DNA from: Methanoperedens sp049303315
GTDB lineage: Archaea > Halobacteriota > Methanosarcinia > Methanosarcinales > Methanoperedenaceae
Direction: 5' to 3'
Assembly (NCBI GenBank): GCA_049303315.1
Contig: JBAQMZ010000035.1
Span: forward strand, 1 to 43,369
DNA: 43,369 bases
The position numbers were made by a program, and so were the translations under genes. This document shows, one piece after another, positions 1 to 6,742 of this stretch. Numbering within the stretch: position 1 is the stretch's first letter; each line of letters opens with the position of its first letter. Under the pieces are notes generated by a model. It was not told where the DNA came from. It was given only the letters and a program-made list of their open reading frames with translations, and searched no databases.

Positions 1-108
1 GATAGGGTCGTACAGTTTTTAAGAGAATACAATGCGGAATTCTACGTAAGAGATGTGATGTTATTGCCTGAAGATGAGGTTATTTTGAGTAAAACTCTGC
101 CTATCTAA
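1..108 (+). CDS. C-terminal end of an unidentified protein (5' truncated by window)
   Basis: Reading frame 1 is open from the first base to a TAA at 106-108 and gives 35 residues ending in LSKTLPI. The residues are a plausible mix of charged and hydrophobic amino acids, and a convergent gene follows after about 40 bases, so this looks like the true end of a gene entering from the left. No family can be recognised from so short a piece. Confidence 0.5.
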   Translation, partial: DRVVQFLREYNAEFYVRDVMLLPEDEVILSKTLPI

Positions 109-149
109 TGTTTTTGTCCCAAAGCCCAGATGAATAAACGTGAAAATTT

Positions 150-878
150 TTATTTGACAATTATTTCGTTTGTTGCATTCGGGTATTCATTCAGGGAGGG
201 ATATTCAGCCAGCGCAAAAATATAACGCCCTGACTGGTTGAACTGGTACGGGTATTTTTCAGAATATTCCATGAGCCTGTTTTTAAAAAGACTGCCCTTA
301 CTTACCAGAACCATCCTTGGACGCTGGTTTTCATCGTTATTCCAGATTACGGTATCTGACCTGTTTATGGTTAGAACTTTAGGATTAAAACCATGCGAAA
401 CATCAAATTTTATTGAATATTTCTTTTGCTCCGCAATCACCTGCGGTACTGCCGGGGTTTGAGTTGAAGCAATTGCAGGCGGTTGTGTTGTATTTACAAG
501 AGGCGTATTTGTTTTGGGCACGTCCGGTTGCTGTGGCAGCCCTTCAGGGAAGTGAGATACAGGTATTAAATAGGAAAACAGAATGTAAATGCCGATAATA
601 ACTATAACAGCCGCCAGCGCAATGGTATGTTTTTGGGATAAATTGGGTTTTTTAAGTTCAGGTAATTTACTTTTGATAGACGGTACTTTAATTTGAAGGA
701 TTCCCTCTTTAATATCCTCCGGTTCTTTCTGTTCTGAGAAATCCTGGTACCAGTCGCATGCCGGATTCAGGCAGAACTGCGCCACCGGAATATTTACAAA
801 TCCAAGTCCGATGGACTTTTTTATACTCTTTGTCTGAACAGTGCCGCCGCACTTCGGGCATTTCTTGGCAAACATCAT
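150..878 (-). CDS. Membrane-anchored zinc-ribbon protein with cupredoxin-like domain
   Basis: This 242-residue protein has three parts. An N-terminal zinc ribbon has cysteines at 7, 10, 36 and 41. One transmembrane helix lies at about 83-104. After a Pro/Thr/Gln-rich linker, residues about 150-242 form a beta-rich domain with the order of a plastocyanin/cupredoxin fold (KVLTINRSDTVIWNN, then a late QFNQSGRYIFALAEYP). The topology would put the ribbon in the cytoplasm and the cupredoxin-like domain outside. The usual copper ligands (His, then a Cys-His-Met loop) are absent, so it probably does not bind copper in the classical way. A TATA-like stretch lies upstream at about 921-931. Function is unknown; the fold is inferred from pattern only. 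Confidence 0.65.
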   Translation of the reverse strand: MMFAKKCPKCGGTVQTKSIKKSIGLGFVNIPVAQFCLNPACDWYQDFSEQKEPEDIKEGILQIKVPSIKSKLPELKKPNLSQKHTIALAAVIVIIGIYILFSYLIPVSHFPEGLPQQPDVPKTNTPLVNTTQPPAIASTQTPAVPQVIAEQKKYSIKFDVSHGFNPKVLTINRSDTVIWNNDENQRPRMVLVSKGSLFKNRLMEYSEKYPYQFNQSGRYIFALAEYPSLNEYPNATNEIIVK

Positions 879-993
879 AAGCCGTTTATATTATAACGAG
901 CAGTATTAAGATTAACGGAAATCTATAAAATGGTGTCAACAAAACATACAAAAACACAGATAACTTTTTAAACGACGCTGTTTAAACAAATTT

Positions 994-2631
994 TCATTTT
1001 TTGCCATATTGTGCTATTATAAATTCTTCAAATTTTTCTATAATACTATCTTTTTGTGCAAGATCCTTTCTTGCAATTAATAAAAATTTATTTAATGAAG
1101 GGTCTTTTTCTTTTGTAATTTTTGATACATTTGTAAAATAATCACAATGTCCATCGGTTTTTCTAAGAACCAAATCTTTCAATCCTCTTTTCTTCTTTCC
1201 TTCTCGTTCATAATTTTCAGACGTTTGAGATGGAATATAATGAGGAAGAGAAAATAATATTGGTGGAATCTCATACGTTTCATCTTTTTCACTCATGATT
1301 TTAATGTTTTCTGAAAATAGTCTTTCATCCTTAAATTTTAAATTAAAACCGAACACTCTTGAGTATCTTGATACGGCTTCTTTTAAAGCCTGAGAGAATT
1401 CAGAACTTTCATCAAACAAATCATATTTTTTGATAAATGAATATGTAGGTTTACCGTTTATTTGTGTGCTATATAGTTTAAAAATAGAACTTGGAGAAAA
1501 TAATTCTAAGAACTCATTAAGCTCACAATCAGTTAATAATAAAAACTTTTTTGTAGTTTCATTATTTTCCAATCCATAATATAATTTTAAAATACTATAA
1601 ATAATATGTACTATTGTTTCATCCAAAATAACTTTCTCATCAGTTTCATAAACTTCTTCATACATATTTTTCCTAAATGTTAATATAGAAGTAAGAGCCC
1701 TAACTATTTTCTCATCAAAACTTAATGATTTTCGTGTTTTGTTTCCATCTCTGAGTTCACAGAAATGTGAATTTTGTATAATTAAATTTATATCAAAATC
1801 TCCCTTTTTTCCTGTGTGAACACCATCCCTTAGTAAATAATCCATTCTATCAGCATCAATTTCTGAATCTATTAAATCGACATATGCTGGTGAAAATTTA
1901 TCTGATTTTTCAAAGTTATCTAGTAAAATCGATTTTAATAAATCAATGTTAATTGTTTTAATCGATTCGAGAGCCCATTTTAATTGATATTTTTCATCTG
2001 TTAAATAAATTTCTAATAGGGTTTTGTCAATTTTTTTCTCATACGAATAATTGGAAGATAAAGGACTACGAGGAATCAGGATTTCTTTTATACTATCTAA
2101 AGAATGACCTAAAGGCGGATGAGCAACATCATGAATTAATGCTGTAACTTCTAAAGTTATTTGATCAGCTTCATGAATGGCTTCTTCTTTGATAAGATGT
2201 TCACAAAATCTCTGCATAACAGATAAAGTACCTATTTGATGCTCATCTCTTGTATGTTTTGCGCCTGGAAATATTGTGCATGCTGTGGACAATTGTTTGA
2301 TAGCATTACATCTTCGAACTATTGGAATATTTAACAAATATTCAATTTCAGGTTTTAGACTTACTAATCCATGAACTGGAATGTATACTTCACCACTTTT
2401 CCATTTATTTTGATCATACTCCTCCACTTTTGTAAAATATTTTCCTACATGGCTTTCTAACCATAACTCCATTAACTTAATTCTATCCGCATGAGTTATA
2501 TTTTTTATTTCAGGAAAAATTTTCGAAAATTCGTTTAAGATTAATGATTTTCTTTCGTTAGCAAGTTCTGGTGAAATTTTTTCATTCATATAGGATTCTA
2601 ATAACTCTTTGGCTGCTTGGCTTATTTTCAA
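994..2631 (-). CDS. HD-domain phosphohydrolase (dNTPase-like, COG1078 type)
   Basis: This 545-residue protein belongs to the HD metal-dependent phosphohydrolase superfamily. The metal-binding signature is visible: H126 in AKHTRDEH, the H167-D168 pair in LIHDVAHPPLGH, and a distal Asp in SEIDADRMDYLLRDG near 256-264. The preceding VHGLVSLKPEIEYLL block and IKQLSTACTIFPGAKHTRDEH match the dGTPase-like/COG1078 layout, whose members hydrolyse (d)NTPs or other nucleotides. The C-terminal half (about 300-545) is not recognised. It is the last gene of a three-gene minus-strand cassette, 16 bases or more after the membrane protein. Base use is very AT-rich compared with the neighbouring sulfur-relay and cdh genes, which suggests transfer. 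The substrate cannot be read from sequence. Confidence 0.85.
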   Translation of the reverse strand: MKISQAAKELLESYMNEKISPELANERKSLILNEFSKIFPEIKNITHADRIKLMELWLESHVGKYFTKVEEYDQNKWKSGEVYIPVHGLVSLKPEIEYLLNIPIVRRCNAIKQLSTACTIFPGAKHTRDEHQIGTLSVMQRFCEHLIKEEAIHEADQITLEVTALIHDVAHPPLGHSLDSIKEILIPRSPLSSNYSYEKKIDKTLLEIYLTDEKYQLKWALESIKTINIDLLKSILLDNFEKSDKFSPAYVDLIDSEIDADRMDYLLRDGVHTGKKGDFDINLIIQNSHFCELRDGNKTRKSLSFDEKIVRALTSILTFRKNMYEEVYETDEKVILDETIVHIIYSILKLYYGLENNETTKKFLLLTDCELNEFLELFSPSSIFKLYSTQINGKPTYSFIKKYDLFDESSEFSQALKEAVSRYSRVFGFNLKFKDERLFSENIKIMSEKDETYEIPPILFSLPHYIPSQTSENYEREGKKKRGLKDLVLRKTDGHCDYFTNVSKITKEKDPSLNKFLLIARKDLAQKDSIIEKFEEFIIAQYGKK

Positions 2632-2647
2632 AAATGATCACTCCAAT

Positions 2648-3076
2648 TTACTCGATAATTTTTAGATCATAAAGTTGCAATAATAAAAGTCTATTGGATA
2701 CATCATGATCCATAAAATTAATCTGCTGTCCTTTATGGATTTTATATATTATGTCAAATAACAATGATTTATCGAATTCTTTATTATATTCAATATATTT
2801 AGATAATATAAATGTAGAATAGAATATAGAGTATATTAAAGAAATAGCTATAAAAAATGTTATAGCGCTAACTACCAAGCAAATGACCAAAAATATATAG
2901 AAATTATCGTTTATTATCCCAATTATCTGGCTCAATATTTGGGTTTTTTGACTAATTGAATTTAAATACTCTTTGATTGTATCCTTTGAAGAAGTTACAG
3001 AAAAATAAAAGATGACAAAAGGAGTAATCCAAGCTAACTTTGAATAATGTTTTTTGATATTGATATAATATATCAT
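2648..3076 (-). CDS. Small membrane protein in HD cassette, unknown function
   Basis: About 142 residues with one hydrophobic helix near the N-terminus (LAWITPFVIFYFSV) and a long hydrophobic hairpin further on (FYIFLVICLVVSAITFFIAI and beyond), so probably two or three membrane passes and a charged C-terminal tail. The ATG at 3076 has a GGAG a few bases upstream and is preferred; an upstream ATG at 3115 would add 13 residues. It lies between the winged-helix-like gene and the HD phosphohydrolase on the same strand with almost no spacing, so the three are probably one transcript. No family is recognised. A membrane partner for a soluble nucleotide hydrolase is the main clue to its role. Confidence 0.65.
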   Translation of the reverse strand: MIYYINIKKHYSKLAWITPFVIFYFSVTSSKDTIKEYLNSISQKTQILSQIIGIINDNFYIFLVICLVVSAITFFIAISLIYSIFYSTFILSKYIEYNKEFDKSLLFDIIYKIHKGQQINFMDHDVSNRLLLLQLYDLKIIE

Positions 3077-3118
3077 ATGGCTCCGATATAAAAAGAGTAT
3101 GGTTTGGAGTCGCATCGA

Positions 3119-3454
3119 TTATTCAAATATGCTGTTGAATTTATCTTTTACTAATTCGGGAATCTCAATTTCTTTAACAACACGTTTTCCTTTCTCAGTA
3201 AGTTTACAATGGGGATTAGAAAAATCAGTCTCTATCCATTCAACATCCTCAAAAATTCTTAAATCATCATAGAATTCTTCTGAAGCAAAATCATTATCAA
3301 ATCCTCTTTGAAACCCATAAGTAACAACACCCTTTTGAGTGAGTAATTTTATTTTATCTTCGATTTCTTCGATCTTAATCATACTACCCTTATTTTTTTC
3401 ACTTATCCTTTCCATAATAGCTAATAAAAATCCGCCCGGTTTATTTATTTCCAT
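3119..3454 (-). CDS. Small winged-helix-like protein, first gene of HD cassette
   Basis: This 111-residue soluble protein has a helical N-terminus (IEEIEDKIKLLTQKGV) followed by an EEFYDDLRIF helix and a CKLTEKGKRVV segment. That order (helices, acidic helix, 'LTekG' wing) is common in small winged-helix proteins and resembles the pattern I recall for YwgA-like proteins. In Bacillus, ywgA lies beside ywfO, a COG1078 HD phosphohydrolase. The resemblance is from memory and not an alignment. The start ATG at 3454 has a GAGGG-like element upstream and is the first gene after a TATA box at about 3519-3528. It probably regulates or partners the HD enzyme. Confidence 0.6.
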   Translation of the reverse strand: MEINKPGGFLLAIMERISEKNKGSMIKIEEIEDKIKLLTQKGVVTYGFQRGFDNDFASEEFYDDLRIFEDVEWIETDFSNPHCKLTEKGKRVVKEIEIPELVKDKFNSIFE

Positions 3455-3518
3455 GAAGCTTGCCCTCAGTTACTTTTAGATAGGGAGGCTAACTATAAAA
3501 ATGTTTTTCAAAAACTCC

Positions 3519-3528
3519 TATATATACC
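3519..3528 (-). promoter_or_regulatory. TATA box of the HD cassette
   Basis: On the minus strand a GGGTATATATAGG stretch lies about 65-75 bases upstream of the first ATG at 3454, the only strong TATA-like element in the short divergent intergenic region. It predicts a leader of roughly 40 bases. Confidence 0.4.
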
Positions 3529-3553
3529 CGTTTAATTAATTCTCCTAAAAAAG

Positions 3554-3580
3554 CCTTTATACTATATTGACTATATATAG
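3554..3580 (+). promoter_or_regulatory. Promoter region of the HTH gene
   Basis: The AT-rich run CTTTATACTATATTGACTA (3554 on) and the following TATATAG are TATA-like and lie 23-50 bases before the ATG at 3603. This predicts a short-leader or leaderless transcript, since no good Shine-Dalgarno precedes that ATG. Confidence 0.4.
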
Positions 3581-3602
3581 TGAGTATACAGGGTTGATAC
3601 CT

Positions 3603-3995
3603 ATGGTGGAATATAATATGGTAGAATTGTATACACAAGTAAAAATTCTATCTTCAATAGAAATTAATGATTCTATTAGTGATATTCAACAAAAAACATC
3701 ATTATCTTTTGTCACTACACAAAAAGCAATTAACAATTTAGAAAAGAAACAATTAATTAAAACAGAAAAAAGGATTAATAAAAAAGGAAAATCGAGAGAG
3801 TGTACATGGTTTTCAATTGAGCATCACGTCCTCTGTAAATATTTAATTTCTGTTTTAGATCGTTTGAATCTATATTTAAATAATGAGATTAGTTTTATTG
3901 AACCTGATGTTAAAGAATATATCAAAAAATTACAAAAAGTAAAAGTGAGGAGTACATCTAAAAACACTCAATCTACACTAGAAATATACAGTTAA
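3603..3995 (+). CDS. Winged helix-turn-helix transcriptional regulator
   Basis: About 130 residues. The N-terminal half is a MarR/ArsR-like winged HTH: a first helix pair (DSISDIQQKTSLS), a recognition helix (FVTTQKAINNLEKKQLIKTE) and a basic wing (KRINKKGKSRECTWFSI). The C-terminal half is helical, probably for dimerisation. An upstream TTG at 3567 is in frame, but ATG 3603 fits better with the TATA box. The gene is AT-rich like the HD cassette and divergent from it across about 150 bases, which suggests it regulates that cassette. Its stop lies 4 bases before the DUF99 start, so it may drive DUF99 expression too. Confidence 0.75.
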   Translation: MVEYNMVELYTQVKILSSIEINDSISDIQQKTSLSFVTTQKAINNLEKKQLIKTEKRINKKGKSRECTWFSIEHHVLCKYLISVLDRLNLYLNNEISFIEPDVKEYIKKLQKVKVRSTSKNTQSTLEIYS

Positions 3996-3999
3996 AACA

Positions 4000-4569
4000 A
4001 TGCACATAAAACCACAAATAAGGATTCTTGGCATCGATGATTCTGCCCTGATAAATGAAAAGGTCACAATCATAGGCGCTTTTTTCAGGGGCGGCGGGCA
4101 GCTCGATGGCGTCCTGAAGTCCGAAATAACAAAGGACGGAATGGATGCAACCGATATTATTACCGGCATGGTCAGGAATTCGAAATATTACTCACAGATA
4201 AGGGTAATAATGCTTGACGGCGTCACATACGCAGGGTTCAATCCCGTGGATATAAAAAAAATATTTGAAGAAACAAATATCCCGGTCATTGTTTTTATGC
4301 GCTCATGCCCGGATTTTGAGAAAATCAAACTCGCCCTCGAACATTTACCTGAAACGGAAAAAAGGTGGGAAATAATCAAGCGTGCAGGCAAAATATATAA
4401 AATAGCGCAGGAGAACCCCGTTTTTATCCAATTGTGCGGAATCGACAAGGAAAGCGCGGTTGAGCTTGTGCGCACGACATCAACACACAGCAATATCCCT
4501 GAGCCTCTTCGCGTGGCGCATCTTATCGCGACCGGTGTTGTGCTGGGGGAGTCAACTGGGAAAGCCTAA
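4000..4569 (+). CDS. DUF99 / UPF0215 family protein (endonuclease dU-like)
   Basis: This 189-residue protein matches the archaeal DUF99 family (COG1628), seen from IRILGIDDSAL at the N-terminus, the central VIMLDGVTYAGFNPVDI and a C-terminal PLRVAHLIATGVVLGESTG. Family length is about 190, so it is complete. DUF99 members have been linked to a deoxyuridine-acting endonuclease fold; conserved Asp residues near 14-15 and in MLDG could bind metal. Base composition rises sharply in G+C here compared with the HTH gene only 4 bases upstream, and there is no ribosome site before the ATG. DUF99 may therefore be read from the accessory gene's promoter. It converges on the tusA-like gene, overlapping its stop by 4 bases. 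Confidence 0.8.
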   Translation: MHIKPQIRILGIDDSALINEKVTIIGAFFRGGGQLDGVLKSEITKDGMDATDIITGMVRNSKYYSQIRVIMLDGVTYAGFNPVDIKKIFEETNIPVIVFMRSCPDFEKIKLALEHLPETEKRWEIIKRAGKIYKIAQENPVFIQLCGIDKESAVELVRTTSTHSNIPEPLRVAHLIATGVVLGESTGKA

Positions 4570-4802
4570 GTCCTCTGCACAAAGATATTGAAAATCTTAC
4601 CGTCCTGCTTTACGGCAAGCAGTTTGTTCCCCGACTTTTTCGCCCAGGAATCGATGTTCTGGGGCGCGACAGGGTCATCGGCAATCACATGTAAAATCTG
4701 CCCGCTTTTTAATTGTTCCACTTTTTTCTTGGTTAAAATAAGAGGATATGGGCAGCATTCGCCGCGCACATCCAGCGTTTCATCGGGAATTATCTCTGTC
4801 AT
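4566..4802 (-). CDS. tusA: TusA/SirA-family sulfur carrier
   Basis: At 78 residues this is full length for the TusA family. The active-site motif is GECCPYP (Cys16, Cys17), where the conserved cysteine accepts persulfide sulfur. The IF3-C-like fold is evident from LDVRGECCPYPLILTKKKV and the following LHVIADDPVAPQNIDSWAKK. TusA passes sulfur from desulfurases to DsrE-type proteins for tRNA thiolation, cofactor synthesis or dissimilatory sulfur transfer. It is the last gene of an operon with three DsrE-superfamily proteins, and its start overlaps the stop of the DsrF-like gene by one base. Confidence 0.88.
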   Translation of the reverse strand: MTEIIPDETLDVRGECCPYPLILTKKKVEQLKSGQILHVIADDPVAPQNIDSWAKKSGNKLLAVKQDGKIFNIFVQRT

Positions 4803-5176
4803 CAGAATACCAGGTTGACATCGGCTTCGAGAATCTTATCTGTTAAATCCCCAAGCGTTATTTTCTTTATCCCGCCAATGATTTCGCTATCGGAGATTCC
4901 GCGTTTTGCGATATCCCTGTCAAGGGCAAAGAAACTGACTATTTCGATATTCTTGGTTATTTCAGCTTCCACGGATGGCACGTCTTTTAGCCAGACTGCA
5001 AGGTCTCCGTAACCTGTTTTCTGCCCTTTGACTATGGAATGTACTCCGCCGCTTGTAAAAATCAAAGAAGCCTCATTTCCGGCCGCAACCTGTGATGCAG
5101 CCATCGGGACTGCCCCGAACGCATCTTCTTTCCCGTAAGGCGGCTGTGTTACAATTATATTTACTTTCTTGCTCAT
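4802..5176 (-). CDS. DsrF/TusC-like sulfur-relay subunit
   Basis: This 124-residue DsrE-superfamily protein has an N-terminal VNIIVTQPPYGKEDAFGA strand-loop-helix and an ASLIFTSGGVHSIVKGQ block, which parallels the 'FFIADGVFQLLPGQ' region of DsrF/TusC. It has no cysteine at all, so it cannot carry sulfur itself and is more likely a structural subunit of a DsrEFH/TusBCD-type complex. A GGGTGAT ribosome site sits just before ATG 5176. It follows the DsrE-like gene by 4 bases and overlaps tusA. Confidence 0.8.
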   Translation of the reverse strand: MSKKVNIIVTQPPYGKEDAFGAVPMAASQVAAGNEASLIFTSGGVHSIVKGQKTGYGDLAVWLKDVPSVEAEITKNIEIVSFFALDRDIAKRGISDSEIIGGIKKITLGDLTDKILEADVNLVF

Positions 5177-5180
5177 GTTA

Positions 5181-5546
5181 TCACCCTATTAGTATGGTTT
5201 TATCGGATTCGGCAGTCCATTCGGCAAGGTCATAAAGCCCGCCGATAATGACTCCTTCTGTCTGCTGCTTTGTGACGCCGCGGGCGTCTGTGCACTTTAT
5301 GCAGGCAATTGCATCCGCTTTTGGATGCTTTATGCCTTTTTTCACTATTGTTCCGAAAATGGTTTCAATGGTGGGGAATTCTTTTGGCGCCTGGTCCCTG
5401 TGGGCGATTACGGTGGCGTCAAGATAGTTAAAGAAATTTACGGTTATGCCTTTTTCTTTTGCCGCATGGGCAAGCCTCATCATTGTGAACACGCCTTCGT
5501 CCCTGTAGGGACCGTTTATTGATACGATTGTAAGTTGCTTTGTCAT
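5181..5546 (-). CDS. DsrE/TusD-like sulfurtransferase subunit
   Basis: This 121-residue protein begins LTIVSINGPYRDEG and contains ACIKCTDARGV near its C-terminus, the position of the catalytic cysteine in DsrE/TusD ('ICVAAALRRGV'). Cys82 and Cys85 are the only cysteines in the three DsrE-like proteins of this operon, which marks it as the sulfur-handling subunit. The ATG at 5546 is chosen because an AGGTGAT ribosome site lies immediately upstream; an in-frame start at 5564 would overlap the DsrH-like gene. It probably forms a complex with its two neighbours and receives sulfur from TusA. Confidence 0.82.
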   Translation of the reverse strand: MTKQLTIVSINGPYRDEGVFTMMRLAHAAKEKGITVNFFNYLDATVIAHRDQAPKEFPTIETIFGTIVKKGIKHPKADAIACIKCTDARGVTKQQTEGVIIGGLYDLAEWTAESDKTILIG

Positions 5547-5554
5547 ATTATCAC

Positions 5555-5878
5555 CTAAAACCACACGACTCTGTCGTAATCCATGATGAAATCAAGCAGT
5601 GTGCCTATTTCTTTAATCTCCACCGAGCCTGTCAGTTTATTTGTAAGCGACCTTGAAAGTACCGCTTTATCGTCGGCGTATATCTTTATTCCTTTTTTAT
5701 TCGCGGCTGCAAGTTTATTCCCGAATTCTGATTTTCTTGCAGCGGTCACGCCGTCTTCAATAAGATATAACGTGACATCGTTTCCCTTTTCTTTTGCGTT
5801 AAGCCCGATATCCAGTACAAGGTCGGGCGTTTCTGTGGTGTATGGGTCTTTTGAAAGGACCATTAACAAGTTTGTCAT
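5555..5878 (-). CDS. DsrH/TusB-like sulfur-relay subunit
   Basis: This 107-residue DsrE-superfamily protein is the first gene of the sulfur operon. The VTLYLIEDGVTAARKS block and the ending LLDFIMDYDRVVWF match the DsrH/TusB layout ('LLIEDGVYAAL' and 'FVDLVTEHDKVQSW'). It lacks cysteine. ATG 5878 is preceded by an AGAGGT ribosome site. With the next two genes it gives a full DsrE, DsrF and DsrH set next to TusA; no dissimilatory sulfite reductase or DsrC is in the window. Confidence 0.8.
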   Translation of the reverse strand: MTNLLMVLSKDPYTTETPDLVLDIGLNAKEKGNDVTLYLIEDGVTAARKSEFGNKLAAANKKGIKIYADDKAVLSRSLTNKLTGSVEIKEIGTLLDFIMDYDRVVWF

Positions 5879-5928
5879 TTTATTACCTCTTTCTTTTTGT
5901 CAGGATTGAATCAATAATTATTAATTGA

Positions 5929-5946
5929 GTTTAAATGTTTCGATAT
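5929..5946 (-). promoter_or_regulatory. BRE/TATA promoter of the sulfur-relay operon
   Basis: Read on the minus strand, ATCGAAACATTTAAACTC has a CGAAA BRE followed by a TTTAAA TATA element, about 55-65 bases upstream of ATG 5878. It is the strongest archaeal promoter match in the intergenic region. Confidence 0.5.
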
Positions 5947-5985
5947 AGGCAACTTTGCAAAATTAAAGTCGCACTTGCACCTTAA

Positions 5986-5998
5986 GCTATATTATAAC
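5986..5998 (+). promoter_or_regulatory. TATA box of the nuclease-like gene
   Basis: GCTATATTATAAC lies about 26-38 bases before the ATG at 6024, which predicts a very short leader holding the AGGTGA ribosome site. Confidence 0.4.
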
Positions 5999-6023
5999 AT
6001 AATACCTTATTTAGGTGAATGGA

Positions 6024-6461
6024 ATGAGTCTATTTGATGATGTTTGTAGGGTCGTGGATGGGTGGTCTCCGCATAAGTCTTATCTGAAAGAATCATTGTA
6101 TAGGGACGAGTTTATTGAATTATTAAGAAATAAACTCAACAAACGAGATTGGTTCGGCGAGCAAGAACGACATTTTATTGTAAAAGAGACAGGGAGACAT
6201 TTAGCTGATATAAGTGTCGATGGGAAAATAGGTATCGAATTTAAATTAAATTTGAAAACAAAAGCAGAAGCTGATAGACTTGTAGGTCAAGTTAAAGGCT
6301 TTTTACGTGATTATGAAAAGGTGATTATTGTTTTATGTGGAAAAACGGATAGGGATAAAGAGGAATATTTAACGTCCTTATTGAAAGAATACACAGAATC
6401 TGATATGTTTGGTCTTTTGGTTGAAGATTTGAAAATGAAAATAAAAATATTTACCAAATAA
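6024..6461 (+). CDS. PD-(D/E)XK nuclease-like hypothetical protein
   Basis: About 145 residues. The segment HLADISVDGKIGIEFKLN has the strand-turn-strand order of a PD-(D/E)XK nuclease core, with D62, E72 and K74 in the right spacing (D...ExK). The following helix (QVKGFLRDY) and strand (VIIVLCGKT) complete the usual core. The start is placed at ATG 6024, five bases after an AGGTGA ribosome site; an in-frame GTG lies at 6015. The gene is AT-rich and stands alone between the sulfur operon and tRNA-Ser. Related small proteins occur in restriction and repair contexts, but no partner methylase is adjacent. Nuclease activity is inferred from motif spacing only. Confidence 0.65.
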   Translation: MSLFDDVCRVVDGWSPHKSYLKESLYRDEFIELLRNKLNKRDWFGEQERHFIVKETGRHLADISVDGKIGIEFKLNLKTKAEADRLVGQVKGFLRDYEKVIIVLCGKTDRDKEEYLTSLLKEYTESDMFGLLVEDLKMKIKIFTK

Positions 6462-6642
6462 AAGTCGCCCCACACCAACTCCTTTAATGTCATTTTTCAG
6501 ATGTTATTTTAAGGATAATCTTCGCCAAATAGATTTTTTGATTTTATTATTGAACATGGATACGTAATCAATTACTTATTGGTGCAAAGCCGATGTAGGC
6601 AATATTAATAAGCAATGCAAGCCATTTCGCACGAACTACCAA

Positions 6643-6727
6643 GCCGAGGTAGCCCAGCGGCCTACGGCGCCGGTCTTGAAAACCGGTTGTGCTACGCACA
6701 GCGGGAGTTCAAATCTCCCCCTCGGCG
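6643..6727 (+). tRNA. tRNA-Ser (anticodon TGA)
   Basis: The acceptor arms are GCCGAGG (6643-6649) and CCTCGGC (6720-6726). The anticodon stem CCGGT/ACCGG holds the loop CTTGAAA, giving TGA. The long variable arm (TTGTGCTACGCACAGC region) is typical of serine tRNA, and the T-arm contains GTTCAAATC. CCA is not encoded. A TATA-like AATATTAATAAG lies about 35 bases upstream. Confidence 0.93.
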
Positions 6728-6742
6728 CCTTATTTTCATAAT

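Noticed and set aside
967..986. 7-bp inverted repeat (TTTAAAC / GTTTAAA) downstream of the HD gene as a terminator
   Set aside because: The stem is short and AT-rich and no T run follows on the minus strand.
6643..6727. tRNA-Ser as an integration site for an element containing 6024-6461
   Set aside because: No duplicate of the tRNA 3' end and no integrase gene was seen nearby.
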